The notes beneath the pieces were generated by a model that worked only from the letters and a program-made list of their open reading frames with translations, ran no database searches and was not told where the DNA came from. Of a DNA stretch of 36,313 nt, positions 24,583-32,295 are shown piece after piece. A program made the translations under genes and the position numbers. Origin of the DNA: Yoonia sp. (GTDB lineage Bacteria; Pseudomonadota; Alphaproteobacteria; Rhodobacterales; Rhodobacteraceae); the NCBI RefSeq assembly GCF_030731595.1, contig NZ_JANQTS010000104.1:1-36313 (forward strand). The letters run 5' to 3'. Numbering within the stretch: position 1 is the first letter of the stretch; every line of letters begins with the position of its first letter.

Positions 24583-25451
24583 GCAGCAATGACAAAAAAG
24601 ACATTGATGACGTCACAGGAACCGACACAACTGGTCACTCTTGGGACGGGATCAAGGAACTGAACAACCCTCTGCCGCGCTGGTGGCTCTGGACGTTCTA
24701 TATCACGATCATCTGGGGCGTCGCCTATTCGATCGCTTATCCCGCTTGGCCCCTGGTCAGTGCAGCAACATCGGGGCTCCTTGGCTATTCCACGCGCGCC
24801 GAAGTCGCGCAGGACATCGCGCTGTTTGAAGACGCCAATGCCGAGATTTCGGCGCAACTGGCCTCTGCCGACCTGTCAACACTGGGCGAGAATGAAGAGC
24901 TGGCACGCTTTGCGACTTCTGCCGGTGGTGCGGTTTTCCGAAACAACTGTTCACAGTGCCACGGGTCCGGTGCTGCGGGTGCCAAGGGTTATCCCAACCT
25001 GCTGGATGACGACTGGCTTTGGGGCGGTGATTTCGAAAACATCGAATACACCATACGCCATGGTATCCGGAACGAAGAGGACTGGGATGCCCGGTACTCT
25101 GAAATGACCGCCTTTGACGAGATCCTGAGCAATGAAGAGATCGACGCGGTCGTGCAGCATGTGCGTGCGATTTCGGGTCAAGAGCATGACGCCGGACTGG
25201 CTGAAGCAGGTACAGAGGTGTTCCTGAACAACTGTGCGGCCTGTCATGGCGACAACGGTATGGGCAACCGCGATCTGGGCGCACCCAATCTGACGGATGC
25301 GATCTGGCTTTATGGCGGCAGTGTCGCAACTTTGGAAGAAACCGTGCGCTATGCCCGCTTTGGTGTGATGCCCCCTTGGGGCGAGCGCCTGACCGATGCG
25401 GAGATCAAGGCAGTCACGGCCTATGTTCACCAGCTTGGAGGCGGCGAATAG
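24579..25451 (+). CDS. ccoP: cbb3 oxidase subunit III, dihaem cytochrome c
   Basis: A 290-aa membrane-anchored dihaem cytochrome that takes electrons from cytochrome c. The N-terminal segment GIKELNNPLPRWWLWTFYIT is the typical CcoP signature and leads into the transmembrane helix. The haem sites are CSQCH (124-128) and CAACH (219-223). It is translationally coupled to ccoQ. A hairpin terminator follows 57 bp after the stop. The assembly genes ccoGHIS, often found next, are not in this window. Confidence 0.97.
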   Translation: MSSNDKKDIDDVTGTDTTGHSWDGIKELNNPLPRWWLWTFYITIIWGVAYSIAYPAWPLVSAATSGLLGYSTRAEVAQDIALFEDANAEISAQLASADLSTLGENEELARFATSAGGAVFRNNCSQCHGSGAAGAKGYPNLLDDDWLWGGDFENIEYTIRHGIRNEEDWDARYSEMTAFDEILSNEEIDAVVQHVRAISGQEHDAGLAEAGTEVFLNNCAACHGDNGMGNRDLGAPNLTDAIWLYGGSVATLEETVRYARFGVMPPWGERLTDAEIKAVTAYVHQLGGGE

Positions 25452-25508
25452 GCTCACCGGCTTTGGACCACCTGTTCGCGCATGGGTCCAGATGCCAAGT
25501 GAAGGGAA

Positions 25509-25536
25509 GGGCACCTGCTGACGCGGGTGCCCTTTT
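25509..25536 (+). terminator. Terminator after ccoNOQP
   Basis: GGGCACCTGC, loop TGAC, GCGGGTGCCC form a 10-bp stem with one G-T pair (25509-25532), followed by TTTT. It lies in the gap between ccoP and a convergent membrane-protein gene, and it ends the oxidase operon. Confidence 0.85.
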
Positions 25537-25547
25537 CTGTTGCGGCA

Positions 25548-25889
25548 TCAGGTCTTTGCATGAACACCCAAAAGCAGAACGCGCATGTCGCCGCCTGTGC
25601 GGTTCAGTAAGAAAAGCAGATAGGGCGCAAACACCACCATTCCGAGAATGGACGCCGTCACTCCGAGTGCAATGGAACCGCCTGTAAAGCCACCACGCCA
25701 CGCGACCCAAAGGCCAGATAGCCAAAGGTAGGTCAGGAAATCGAAGGCGAACTGGCCACGCCATGTCAGCGAAGCAATGTCACCAAAGAAGATCGGCGCG
25801 ATGTTGATGCCATAGGTCACAATCGTGAAAGCCGTATAGGAAAAGATCGCAACAAAGTTGGTGATTAGAAACGTGCGAAAGAGCGTCAT
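25548..25889 (-). CDS. Small membrane protein, unknown function
   Basis: A 113-aa protein with three predicted transmembrane stretches (about residues 6-34, 45-64 and 72-96) and a short charged tail. I do not recognise a named family. The start is ATG 25887-25889, which overlaps the stop of the upstream membrane-protein gene by 4 bp (ATGA), so the two are translationally coupled and may form a complex. Upstream frame extensions overlap that gene and were rejected. Both are divergent from an XRE regulator that probably controls them. No catalytic motif is visible. Confidence 0.7.
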   Translation of the reverse strand: MTLFRTFLITNFVAIFSYTAFTIVTYGINIAPIFFGDIASLTWRGQFAFDFLTYLWLSGLWVAWRGGFTGGSIALGVTASILGMVVFAPYLLFLLNRTGGDMRVLLLGVHAKT

Positions 25890-26329
25890 GTCGTCAGTCC
25901 TTTGGTGCTGTCTGGTTTTGCAGCGACCCAAAGTGGACCGATGAGAACCAGCAAGACGACGATGTTGAAAAGGGCGTTCGAGGCATTGCCAGAGGTGACC
26001 GAGCCTGCACTGTCGAGCACAAACCATGCCAGCACTCCAACCACAACCGACTTGCGGACGGCCTCTGGTGTGGCGTCATAGACCCAGGTCGAAAGGCACC
26101 AGACCATAACGCCCCAACCAAACAAGAAGCCCCCCGTCAGTGCGCTGAGAAACAGCGTATCAGGGTGGTCAAAGGTCGTGCCGCCATCAAGCGGCCAGCT
26201 TAGCAGGTCCAGCGACCAGCGAATTGGCCCGGAAGTGGCAGGCATTGTGGCCAAAAAGAACAAGGGTCCAAAGCTGCCTATGCCGATTGCCGTGATCTTG
26301 AGCCAGAATTTGTGAAATGCATGTGTCAT
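25886..26329 (-). CDS. Integral membrane protein, unknown function, first gene of two
   Basis: A 147-aa protein with four predicted membrane segments (about 10-29, 60-81, 92-108, 117-136) and conserved-looking polar loops (SLDLLSWPLDGGTTFDHP, LDSAGSVTSGNASNALFN). The aspartate-containing LDSAGS motif inside the third or fourth segment may matter. I recall similar proteins beside XRE/MmyB regulators in Rhodobacteraceae, but no function. ATG 26327-26329 follows an AGAGG site that lies inside the palindrome GAGGTACCTC, so regulator binding could also affect initiation here. It is coupled to the 113-aa membrane protein gene. Confidence 0.72.
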   Translation of the reverse strand: MTHAFHKFWLKITAIGIGSFGPLFFLATMPATSGPIRWSLDLLSWPLDGGTTFDHPDTLFLSALTGGFLFGWGVMVWCLSTWVYDATPEAVRKSVVVGVLAWFVLDSAGSVTSGNASNALFNIVVLLVLIGPLWVAAKPDSTKGLTT

Positions 26330-26339
26330 GAGGTACCTC
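26330..26339. promoter_or_regulatory. Palindrome at the 5' end of the membrane-protein operon
   Basis: GAGGTACCTC is a perfect 10-bp palindrome directly before the ATG of the 147-aa membrane protein gene. It uses the same half sequence (GAGGTA/TACCTC) as the larger palindrome at 26386-26400. It may be a second operator for the XRE regulator; because it overlaps the ribosome-binding site the match could partly reflect that function. Confidence 0.4.
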
Positions 26340-26385
26340 TTTGCAGCGCACCGCTTGCCTAGATGGCTTGACGTCGTTGTCGCAA

Positions 26386-26400
26386 TTACCTCTGAGGTAA
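26386..26400. promoter_or_regulatory. Probable operator of the XRE regulator
   Basis: TTACCTC-T-GAGGTAA is a perfect 15-bp inverted repeat in the 107-bp gap between the divergent membrane-protein and XRE-regulator genes, 36 bp before the regulator ATG. Position and symmetry fit a dimeric helix-turn-helix regulator that controls itself and its neighbour. Confidence 0.6.
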
Positions 26401-26436
26401 CTGACAAGACTGCTTGGCCCCTATAAAACGGGCTCC

Positions 26437-27195
26437 ATGGACACTTTTTCGGAATCTCTCAAATCGTGGCGGCAGGCCCGTCGTTTCAGCCAGCTTGATC
26501 TCGCGCTGGAGGCCGAGGTGTCATCGCGCCACATCTCGTTTCTGGAAACGGGACGCGCGCGGCCTAGTCGCGAAATGATCGGGAAGCTGGGTGAAGCACT
26601 CCAACTGCCGCTTGATGCGCAGAACCAGCTTTTGTATCACGCCGGTTTTGCACCACGTTATACGGCACGTTCTTGGGACAATGTGGCAATGGCCCCGATC
26701 CGGCAGGCCATTATGCATACGCTGAGCCAGCACGCACCATACCCCGCCATCGCAGTTGACAGGCTTTGGTCCATCGTGCGCATGAATGATCCGGCACGCA
26801 TGCTCTATGGCCAGTTTGGTCTCGCGGAAGGCAGCAGCTTGCTGGACCTGATGCTGTCCGATTTCTTGCCCCCGCTCATCGAAAATTGGCCAGCGGTTGC
26901 ACATCATTCTGCGCGACGTCTGCGCACGGAAAGTGCCGCCCAAGGTGGCGTTCCGGAACTCGAAGCGGCCGCGATGCACCTGTCAAAGGTTCCCGCGCCG
27001 CAGGGCTTTGAAACGGGTCCGGTCGTGCCGACGATCCTGAAGACAGGGACCATGCGGCTTTCCATGTTCGCCACGATTGCGCAGTTCGGAACACCCGAGG
27101 ACATCACGCTGGATGCTCTCAAGATCGAGCTTTTCTTTCCTGCAGACAGTGAAACCGATGCGCTCTTGCGCGCGATGGCCTCGGCGGGCGGCTAG
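26437..27195 (+). CDS. XRE-family regulator with MmyB-like ligand domain
   Basis: A 252-aa regulator. Residues 1-60 form a Cro/CI-type helix-turn-helix (SWRQARRFSQLDLALEAEVS, RHISFLETGRARPSREMIGK). The rest resembles the MmyB-like ligand-binding domain (HAPYPAIAVDRLWSIVRMND), a PAS-like fold thought to bind a small hydrophobic ligand. It is divergent from two membrane-protein genes, with palindromes in between, so self- and cross-regulation is likely. Its TAG shares CTAG with the stop of the convergent Lrp-family gene. Confidence 0.88.
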   Translation: MDTFSESLKSWRQARRFSQLDLALEAEVSSRHISFLETGRARPSREMIGKLGEALQLPLDAQNQLLYHAGFAPRYTARSWDNVAMAPIRQAIMHTLSQHAPYPAIAVDRLWSIVRMNDPARMLYGQFGLAEGSSLLDLMLSDFLPPLIENWPAVAHHSARRLRTESAAQGGVPELEAAAMHLSKVPAPQGFETGPVVPTILKTGTMRLSMFATIAQFGTPEDITLDALKIELFFPADSETDALLRAMASAGG

Positions 27196-27692
27196 GCCTG
27201 CTGCGCCAACCGCGCCTCGAGCACGTCAAAAGGCACGCCCGGTTCATCCTTGGCGCCGCGAATGACCAGAGAGGTCTTTACCGAAGCCACGTTTTCCGCG
27301 CTGGTCAGTTCTTCGGTCAGGAAGCGCTGGAAGGTGCGCAGGTCAGGGGCCACGCATTTGAGGATGAAATCCACCTCGCCATTCAGCATGTGGCACTCGC
27401 GGACCAGCGACCATCCTTTGCAGCGGTTTTCAAAGGCGGTCAGGTCCACCTCGGCCTGACTGACAAGGCCGACCATGGCAAAGACCTGCACTTCGAAACC
27501 CAATTCGCGTGGATCAACCACCGCATGATAGCCCAGGATATAGCCCTGCTCCTCCAAGGTTCGCACGCGGCGCAGGCACGGCGGGGCAGAGATGCCGACG
27601 CGTTTGGCAAGTTCAACGTTCGTCATGCGGCCATCCGCCTGAAGCTCGGCCAGAATCATGCGGTCGATTTCGTCTAGTTTGGTGCCCGGCAT
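27192..27692 (-). CDS. Lrp/AsnC-family transcriptional regulator
   Basis: A 166-aa regulator with the N-terminal helix-turn-helix (LDEIDRMILAELQADGRMTN, VELAKRVGISAPPCLRRVRT) and the C-terminal RAM/AsnC domain (MVGLVSQAEVDLTAFENRCK ... VRECHMLNGEVDFILKCVAP) that binds amino acids and makes octamers. ATG 27690-27692 follows GGGGAA. It is divergent from trxB across 163 bp, and it may regulate itself; no convincing operator was found. The ligand is unknown. It ends in a 4-bp stop overlap with the XRE regulator gene. Confidence 0.92.
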   Translation of the reverse strand: MPGTKLDEIDRMILAELQADGRMTNVELAKRVGISAPPCLRRVRTLEEQGYILGYHAVVDPRELGFEVQVFAMVGLVSQAEVDLTAFENRCKGWSLVRECHMLNGEVDFILKCVAPDLRTFQRFLTEELTSAENVASVKTSLVIRGAKDEPGVPFDVLEARLAQQA

Positions 27693-27855
27693 TGGTTGTT
27701 CCCCGTTATTTTTGCAAATACTACGCGTAATGCCCTACCTGCGCAACAATGTTTCGCTGATACGCAAGAAAAGAACATCATGAAAATGGGATGCTTGGCC
27801 TTTCATCAGCGCGCTGGCGGGCGTATAGTTTGAACGAATATTTTGCGAGGCTGCC

Positions 27856-28824
27856 ATGACCGAAACACGTCACTCTAAAGTCCTGATTATCGGCTCCGGT
27901 CCTGCGGGCTATACTGCGGGAATTTACGCCGCGCGTGCGATGCTGGAACCGGTCCTGGTGCAGGGGATCGAACCGGGTGGACAGCTGACCACCACCACCG
28001 AAGTCGAAAACTGGCCCGGTGATACCGAAGTCCAAGGCCCCGATCTGATGATCCGGATGGAAGCACATGCCCGCGCGATGGGCTGCGATATCGTGGGCGA
28101 TATCATCACCGAACTGGACCTGCAAAACCGGCCCTTCACGGCCAAGTCCGATAGTGGCACCGTATACACAGCCGATGCCATTATTCTGTGCACAGGCGCG
28201 CGGGCCAAATGGCTGGGGCTGCCTTCCGAGGACAAATTCAAGGGCTTTGGTGTCAGCGCTTGCGCCACCTGCGACGGTTTCTTCTATCGCGGCCAAGAGA
28301 TTGTCGTGGTCGGCGGCGGCAATACGGCCGTGGAAGAGGCGCTTTTTCTGACGAACTTCGCATCGAAAGTAACGCTGATCCATCGTCGCGACGAATTGCG
28401 GGCAGAAAAGATTTTGCAGAACCGCCTGATGAACAACCCCAAGATTGAAACCCTCTGGTTCCATCAGATCGAAGAAGTCTATGGCGCGGACAGCCCTTTG
28501 GGCGTTGAAGGGGTGCGCGTGAAGCACACAAAAACTGGCGTGTTAACTGATATTCCGGCCAAGGGTGTCTTTATCGCCATCGGTCACGCGCCTGCCAGTG
28601 AACTGGTCAAGGATCAGTTGGAAACCCATAATGGCGGCTACGTCAAAGTGGCCCCCGGTACGACCAAGACCGCCATTCCGGGTGTTTTCGCGGCAGGGGA
28701 TTTGACAGATCATGTGTATCGCCAAGCGGTGACCAGTGCAGGCATGGGCTGTATGGCGGCGCTTGATGCGGAAAAATATCTGGCAGAAATGGAAGATAGC
28801 GGAGTGGTTGCTGCGGCTGAATAG
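27856..28824 (+). CDS. trxB: Thioredoxin-disulfide reductase
   Basis: A 322-aa FAD flavoenzyme that reduces thioredoxin with NADPH in the cytoplasm. The FAD site GSGPAG (13-18), the redox-active CATC (136-139) in [13 protein letters not shown], the NADPH site GGGNTA (153-158) and the C-terminal FAD segment [20 protein letters not shown] are all intact. Reduced thioredoxin would serve NrdJ, encoded in the same window, and sulfate assimilation started by the next gene. A weak hairpin and T-rich run follow before sat-cysC. Confidence 0.96.
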   Translation: MTETRHSKVLIIGSGPAGYTAGIYAARAMLEPVLVQGIEPGGQLTTTTEVENWPGDTEVQGPDLMIRMEAHARAMGCDIVGDIITELDLQNRPFTAKSDSGTVYTADAIILCTGARAKWLGLPSEDKFKGFGVSACATCDGFFYRGQEIVVVGGGNTAVEEALFLTNFASKVTLIHRRDELRAEKILQNRLMNNPKIETLWFHQIEEVYGADSPLGVEGVRVKHTKTGVLTDIPAKGVFIAIGHAPASELVKDQLETHNGGYVKVAPGTTKTAIPGVFAAGDLTDHVYRQAVTSAGMGCMAALDAEKYLAEMEDSGVVAAAE

Positions 28825-28872
28825 TCCAGTTGCCACCCGATTGACGAATTCTTGTAACGCCTGTTCTGTTCT

Positions 28873-28909
28873 GGTTCAGATTGGCCGAACCTGCGTCTTT
28901 TTTCTTTCC
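28873..28909 (+). terminator. Weak terminator candidate after trxB
   Basis: GGTTC (28873-28877) and GAACC (28887-28891) can pair around a 9-nt loop and are followed, after a short gap, by a T-rich run (28896-28909). The stem is only 5 bp, so efficiency is doubtful. The rest of the 155-bp gap shows no clear promoter. Confidence 0.35.
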
Positions 28910-28979
28910 TCTGCTAGACATTGGATCACGCGCGGGTCTATGGCAGCGTCAACTGAAAATAGAAGTATTTGAGAATATC

Positions 28980-30689
28980 ATGGCAATTGATCTCGCTCCG
29001 ATCCCGGAACTCTATGTCTCTTACGAGAGCGCGCAAAAGCTGAAACTGGATGCGGCAGAGCTGCAAAGCCACGATCTGTCGCTGCGCCAGATCTGCGATC
29101 TGGAGTTGTTGATGAACGGCGGGTTCAACCCGTTGAAGGGATTTTTGTCGCAAGCTGATTACGACAGCGTGGTCGATCACATGCGTCTGGCCAATGGTGC
29201 ACTGTGGCCGATGCCGATTACTCTGGATGTCTCCGAAGGGTTCGCCGACACGGTCGCGCTGGGTCAGGATATCGCACTGCGTGACCAAGAGGGCGTGATC
29301 CTTGCGACAATGACGGTCACCGACAAGTGGGTGCCGAACAAGGCGCATGAGGCCGAAATGGTTTACGGCGCCGATGATCTGGCGCATCCGGCGGTGAACT
29401 ACCTGCACAATACGGCTGGCAAGGTCTATCTGGGTGGTCCGGTCACAGGCATTCAGCAACCTGTACATTATGATTTTCGCGGGCGGCGTGACACGCCCAA
29501 CGAATTGCGCGCCTATTTCCGCAAGCTGGGCTGGCGCAAGGTCGTGGCCTTCCAAACCCGCAACCCGCTGCATCGCGCCCATCAGGAACTGACCTTCCGG
29601 GCCGCGAAAGAGGCTCAGGCAAACCTGCTTATTCATCCCGTCGTGGGTATGACCAAACCGGGGGATATTGACCATTTCACCCGGGTGCGCTGCTATGAGG
29701 CGGTGCTGGACCAGTACCCCTCTGCCACCACCACGATGTCGCTGCTGAACCTTGCCATGCGCATGGCTGGCCCGCGCGAGGCGGTCTGGCACGGGCTGAT
29801 CCGCAAGAACCACGGTTGCACCCATTTCATCGTGGGCCGCGATCACGCCGGACCGGGCAAGAATTCCGCGGGTCAGGATTTTTATGGTCCTTATGACGCA
29901 CAAGACCTGTTCCGCACCCATCAGGCGGAAATGGGGATCGAAATGGTCGACTTCAAACAGATGGTCTATGTGCAGGACCGCGCGCAATATGAACCCGCCG
30001 ACGAGATATTGGATAAGGACAAGGTGACGATCCTTGATATTTCGGGCACGGAATTGCGCCGCCGTCTGGCCGAAGGGCTGGAAATTCCGGAATGGTTTTC
30101 CTTTCCCCAAGTGGTCGAAGAGCTGCGCAAGAGCCGGCCAGCACGCGCGAAACAAGGGTTTACCGTCTTTTTCACCGGTTTTTCGGGGTCAGGCAAATCG
30201 ACTGTGGCCAACGCCCTGATGGTCAAGCTGATGGAGATGGGGGGGCGGCCTGTCACGCTGCTTGATGGGGACATTGTGCGCAAGAACCTGTCGTCCGAAC
30301 TGGGCTTCAGCAAAGAACACCGCGATCTGAACATTCGACGGATCGGCTATGTTGCCTCTGAGATCACAAAGAACGGCGGCATTGCTATCTGTGCACCCAT
30401 CGCGCCATACGCCACAACGCGGCGTGCCGTGCGCGAAGATGTCGAGCAGTTCGGTGCCTTTGTCGAGGTCCACGTTGCGACATCGATCGAGGAATGCGAA
30501 CGGCGGGATCGTAAGGGGCTTTATAAGCTCGCGCGCGCCGGCAAGATCAAGGAATTTACAGGTATTTCAGACCCCTATGATGTGCCTGAGAACCCTGAAC
30601 TGCGTCTAGAGACAGAGAGTGTACCTGTGGACAACTGTGCGCATCAGGTGATTTTGAAGCTGGAAAGTTTGGGACTGATCAAAGGGTAA
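28980..30689 (+). CDS. sat-cysC: Bifunctional sulfate adenylyltransferase / adenylylsulfate kinase
   Basis: A 569-aa fusion that turns sulfate into APS and then PAPS, the first two steps of sulfate assimilation. The N-terminal ATP sulfurylase has QTRNPLHRAH (192-201) and GRDHAGPG (286-293). The C-terminal APS kinase has an intact P-loop GFSGSGKS (400-407), DGD (429-431) and the ELGFSKEHRDLNIRRI segment, so it looks active, unlike the regulatory kinase-like domain of fungal enzymes. ATG 28980 begins MAIDLAPIPELYVSYES; the frame is open upstream, but that part is not family sequence. The TAA lies inside a palindromic repeat shared with the dnaE 3' gap. Confidence 0.95.
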   Translation: MAIDLAPIPELYVSYESAQKLKLDAAELQSHDLSLRQICDLELLMNGGFNPLKGFLSQADYDSVVDHMRLANGALWPMPITLDVSEGFADTVALGQDIALRDQEGVILATMTVTDKWVPNKAHEAEMVYGADDLAHPAVNYLHNTAGKVYLGGPVTGIQQPVHYDFRGRRDTPNELRAYFRKLGWRKVVAFQTRNPLHRAHQELTFRAAKEAQANLLIHPVVGMTKPGDIDHFTRVRCYEAVLDQYPSATTTMSLLNLAMRMAGPREAVWHGLIRKNHGCTHFIVGRDHAGPGKNSAGQDFYGPYDAQDLFRTHQAEMGIEMVDFKQMVYVQDRAQYEPADEILDKDKVTILDISGTELRRRLAEGLEIPEWFSFPQVVEELRKSRPARAKQGFTVFFTGFSGSGKSTVANALMVKLMEMGGRPVTLLDGDIVRKNLSSELGFSKEHRDLNIRRIGYVASEITKNGGIAICAPIAPYATTRRAVREDVEQFGAFVEVHVATSIEECERRDRKGLYKLARAGKIKEFTGISDPYDVPENPELRLETESVPVDNCAHQVILKLESLGLIKG

Positions 30690-30711
30690 GGTGGATCAAG
30701 ATCCACCTTAC
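30684..30711 (+). repeat. Palindromic extragenic element, copy 2
   Basis: GTAAGGTGGATC-AA-GATCCACCTTAC is a perfect 12-bp inverted repeat (30686-30711) between the convergent sat-cysC and DUF1150 genes; it contains the sat-cysC TAA. Its core GTGGATCAAGATCCAC differs by one base from the palindrome after dnaE, and 24 of 28 bases agree overall. The two-base loop favours a cruciform or protein site over a simple RNA hairpin. Confidence 0.65.
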
Positions 30712-30716
30712 TGCCC

Positions 30717-30941
30717 TTAATGTACTGTCACAGGGCGCATATCGTTTTCGCGTGCCAGATGAAACGCCAGCTTGCGATTGGCCACCAAGGCGAGCTGCTC
30801 GCCAGCGGCATTATGCACGGCGAACAGTTCTTCCAGATCGCCAACCTGATCGCGCATGTCGGCAGGCAGATCAGCCGCCAGAATGGGCTTTACGTAAACG
30901 ATGTCCTGCCCGATTTTTTCGAGGTCGAATTTCGTATCCAT
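30717..30941 (-). CDS. DUF1150 family small protein
   Basis: A 74-aa acidic soluble protein (GQDIVYVKPILAADLPADM, then VGDLEELFAVHNAAGEQLAL and NRKLAFHLARENDMRPVTVH). The family is typical of Alphaproteobacteria and has no known role. It starts 3 bp after the Hsp20 stop and is surely in the same transcript, so it is probably a heat-shock gene too; in my recollection the Hsp20-DUF1150 pairing recurs in Rhodobacteraceae. It could be a chaperone partner, but nothing in the sequence proves this. Confidence 0.83.
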   Translation of the reverse strand: MDTKFDLEKIGQDIVYVKPILAADLPADMRDQVGDLEELFAVHNAAGEQLALVANRKLAFHLARENDMRPVTVH

Positions 30942-30944
30942 TGT

Positions 30945-31358
30945 CTAGCCTTTCTTGATTTTGATCGTTTGGATGATCCGCTCTGGAACAGCGCGTGTGA
31001 GATCGACGTGCAATAGGCCGTTTTCCATTACAGCCTCGCCCACATCGACTCCGTCAGCCAGCACAAATGACCGCTGGAACTGCCGCGCGGCTATTCCGCG
31101 ATGCAGGAAAATCCGACCTTCGCTGTCGTCGGACTGTCGCCCGCGAATGACAAGCGAGTTGTCCTCGACGGTAATCGCAAGGTCATGTTCGGCAAACCCT
31201 GCCACCGCCAATGTAATCCGGTAGGAGTTTTCAGAGGTCTGTTCAATGTTATAGGGAGGATAACCGTCATTCCCGCTTTTCGCGGTCCGCTCGACGAGCC
31301 GTTCAAGCTGTTCGAACCCCAAAAGGAACGGATGGGTTCCCAAAGCCAATTTTGTCAT
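30945..31358 (-). CDS. Small heat-shock protein, Hsp20/IbpA family
   Basis: A 137-aa alpha-crystallin-domain holdase that binds unfolding proteins in the cytoplasm. The N-terminus has the IbpA-like PFLLGFEQLERLVERTAK and PPYNIEQTSENSYRITLAVA; the domain runs to about residue 125 with the GLLHVDL strand, and the short tail holds IIQTIKIKK, resembling the I-x-I oligomerisation motif. An AAGAAGGG site lies before ATG 31356-31358. Upstream is a close match to a sigma-32 promoter. It is co-transcribed with DUF1150. Confidence 0.93.
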   Translation of the reverse strand: MTKLALGTHPFLLGFEQLERLVERTAKSGNDGYPPYNIEQTSENSYRITLAVAGFAEHDLAITVEDNSLVIRGRQSDDSEGRIFLHRGIAARQFQRSFVLADGVDVGEAVMENGLLHVDLTRAVPERIIQTIKIKKG

Positions 31359-31422
31359 AAGACATGCCCTTCTTTAAGCGACTGTCACGTGATGGCCCCG
31401 ATTGCGGCGGCCGTTGTTAAAA

Positions 31423-31451
31423 ATATGGGGGTGCGGGATGCATTGATCAAG
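31423..31451 (-). promoter_or_regulatory. Sigma-32 (RpoH) type promoter of hsp20
   Basis: On the minus strand CTTGATC (31451-31445), 14 bp, then CCCCATAT (31430-31423) closely match the heat-shock consensus CTTGAAA-N13-14-CCCCATNT. The predicted start lies near 31416, giving a leader of about 58 nt. The rest of the 165-bp gap up to the DUF465 gene shows an 8-bp palindrome TCACGTGA (31385-31392) inside the leader and nothing else recognised. Confidence 0.75.
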
Positions 31452-31523
31452 AGGAAGTATTAGCTTCTTGGGCACGAAACGCAGTAGAGTAATCCGATAA
31501 GACATGACCCGGACGCCCCGCAA

Positions 31524-31742
31524 ATGAATACTTCTGCCAAAATGGAACAGATCGAAGTCTTGCGCGTCAAGCTCGCCGTTCTCAAGCGCGAGCATCGCGA
31601 CTTGGACGAGGCGATTGATGCGCTGCAAGTGCGTGGATCGTCGGATATGTTGACGATCAGGCGGCTCAAGAAGCAAAAGCTTTATCTCAAAGATCAGATC
31701 GCCGTTCTTGAAGATCGGATTCTCCCTGACATTATCGCCTGA
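31524..31742 (+). CDS. DUF465/YdcH family small protein
   Basis: A 72-aa mostly helical protein ([50 protein letters not shown]). The L-K-R-E-H-R-D-L-D start and the L-K-K-Q-K-L-x-L-K-D end are the mark of the YdcH family, two-helix coiled-coil proteins of unknown function. The opposite strand also stays open here but lacks any family pattern. It lies 64 bp before purE on the same strand; a link with purine synthesis is not implied. Confidence 0.87.
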   Translation: MNTSAKMEQIEVLRVKLAVLKREHRDLDEAIDALQVRGSSDMLTIRRLKKQKLYLKDQIAVLEDRILPDIIA

Positions 31743-31806
31743 CGGGCGTTGCAGCGGACAGCACCTTGGCTATAGTGCCGCTTCCTTTTCTCAGAGAGTC
31801 TTTGTC

Positions 31807-32295
31807 ATGACCAAACCACTTGTCGGCATCATCATGGGCAGCCAGTCAGACTGGCCGACACTGCGCGAAGCGGCCGATGTGCTGGACGAACTCGGTGTGG
31901 TTTACGAAACCAAGATCGTCTCGGCCCACCGCACACCGGACCGGTTGTGGGACTATGGCAAGACCGCAGTGGATCGCGGCCTTCAGGTGATTATCGCGGG
32001 CGCCGGTGGTGCGGCCCATTTGCCCGGCATGATGGCGTCAAAGACGCGGGTGCCGGTGATCGGTGTGCCAGTCCAGACCAATGCCCTGTCCGGTGTCGAT
32101 AGCCTTTATTCGATCCTGCAAATGCCGCGCGGCTATCCAGTGGCGACAATGGCAATCGGGGCGGCAGGGGCCAAGAATGGCGGGTTGCTGGCGGCCGGTA
32201 TTCTGGCGCTGCAAGACCCCGCTTTGGCCGCCCGACTGGACCAATGGCGCAGTGATCTGAGCGCCTCGATCCCGGAAGAGCCGACAGATGACTGA
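31807..32295 (+). CDS. purE: N5-carboxyaminoimidazole ribonucleotide mutase
   Basis: Class I PurE (162 aa) converts N5-CAIR to CAIR in purine synthesis. The phosphate-binding GSQSDW (11-16), SAHRTP (39-44) and [11 protein letters not shown] (about 65-75) motifs are present, with the conserved active-site histidine and serine. ATG 31807 was chosen; the frame extends upstream over the DUF465 gene but without family sequence. It overlaps purK by 8 bp, so the two successive enzymes are translationally coupled. Confidence 0.97.
   Translation: MTKPLVGIIMGSQSDWPTLREAADVLDELGVVYETKIVSAHRTPDRLWDYGKTAVDRGLQVIIAGAGGAAHLPGMMASKTRVPVIGVPVQTNALSGVDSLYSILQMPRGYPVATMAIGAAGAKNGGLLAAGILALQDPALAARLDQWRSDLSASIPEEPTDD

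Noticed and set aside
28938-30155. A 405-codon open frame opposite sat-cysC
   Set aside because: Antisense shadow; sat-cysC motifs are intact on the plus strand.
31359-31416. RNA thermometer (ROSE or fourU) in the hsp20 leader
   Set aside because: The ribosome-binding site AAGAAGGG has no convincing U-rich partner in the 58-nt leader; I saw no fourU or ROSE signature.
31374-31676. A minus-strand frame over the DUF465 gene
   Set aside because: No family pattern, and it overlaps the heat-shock promoter region; the plus-strand protein is a clear YdcH relative.
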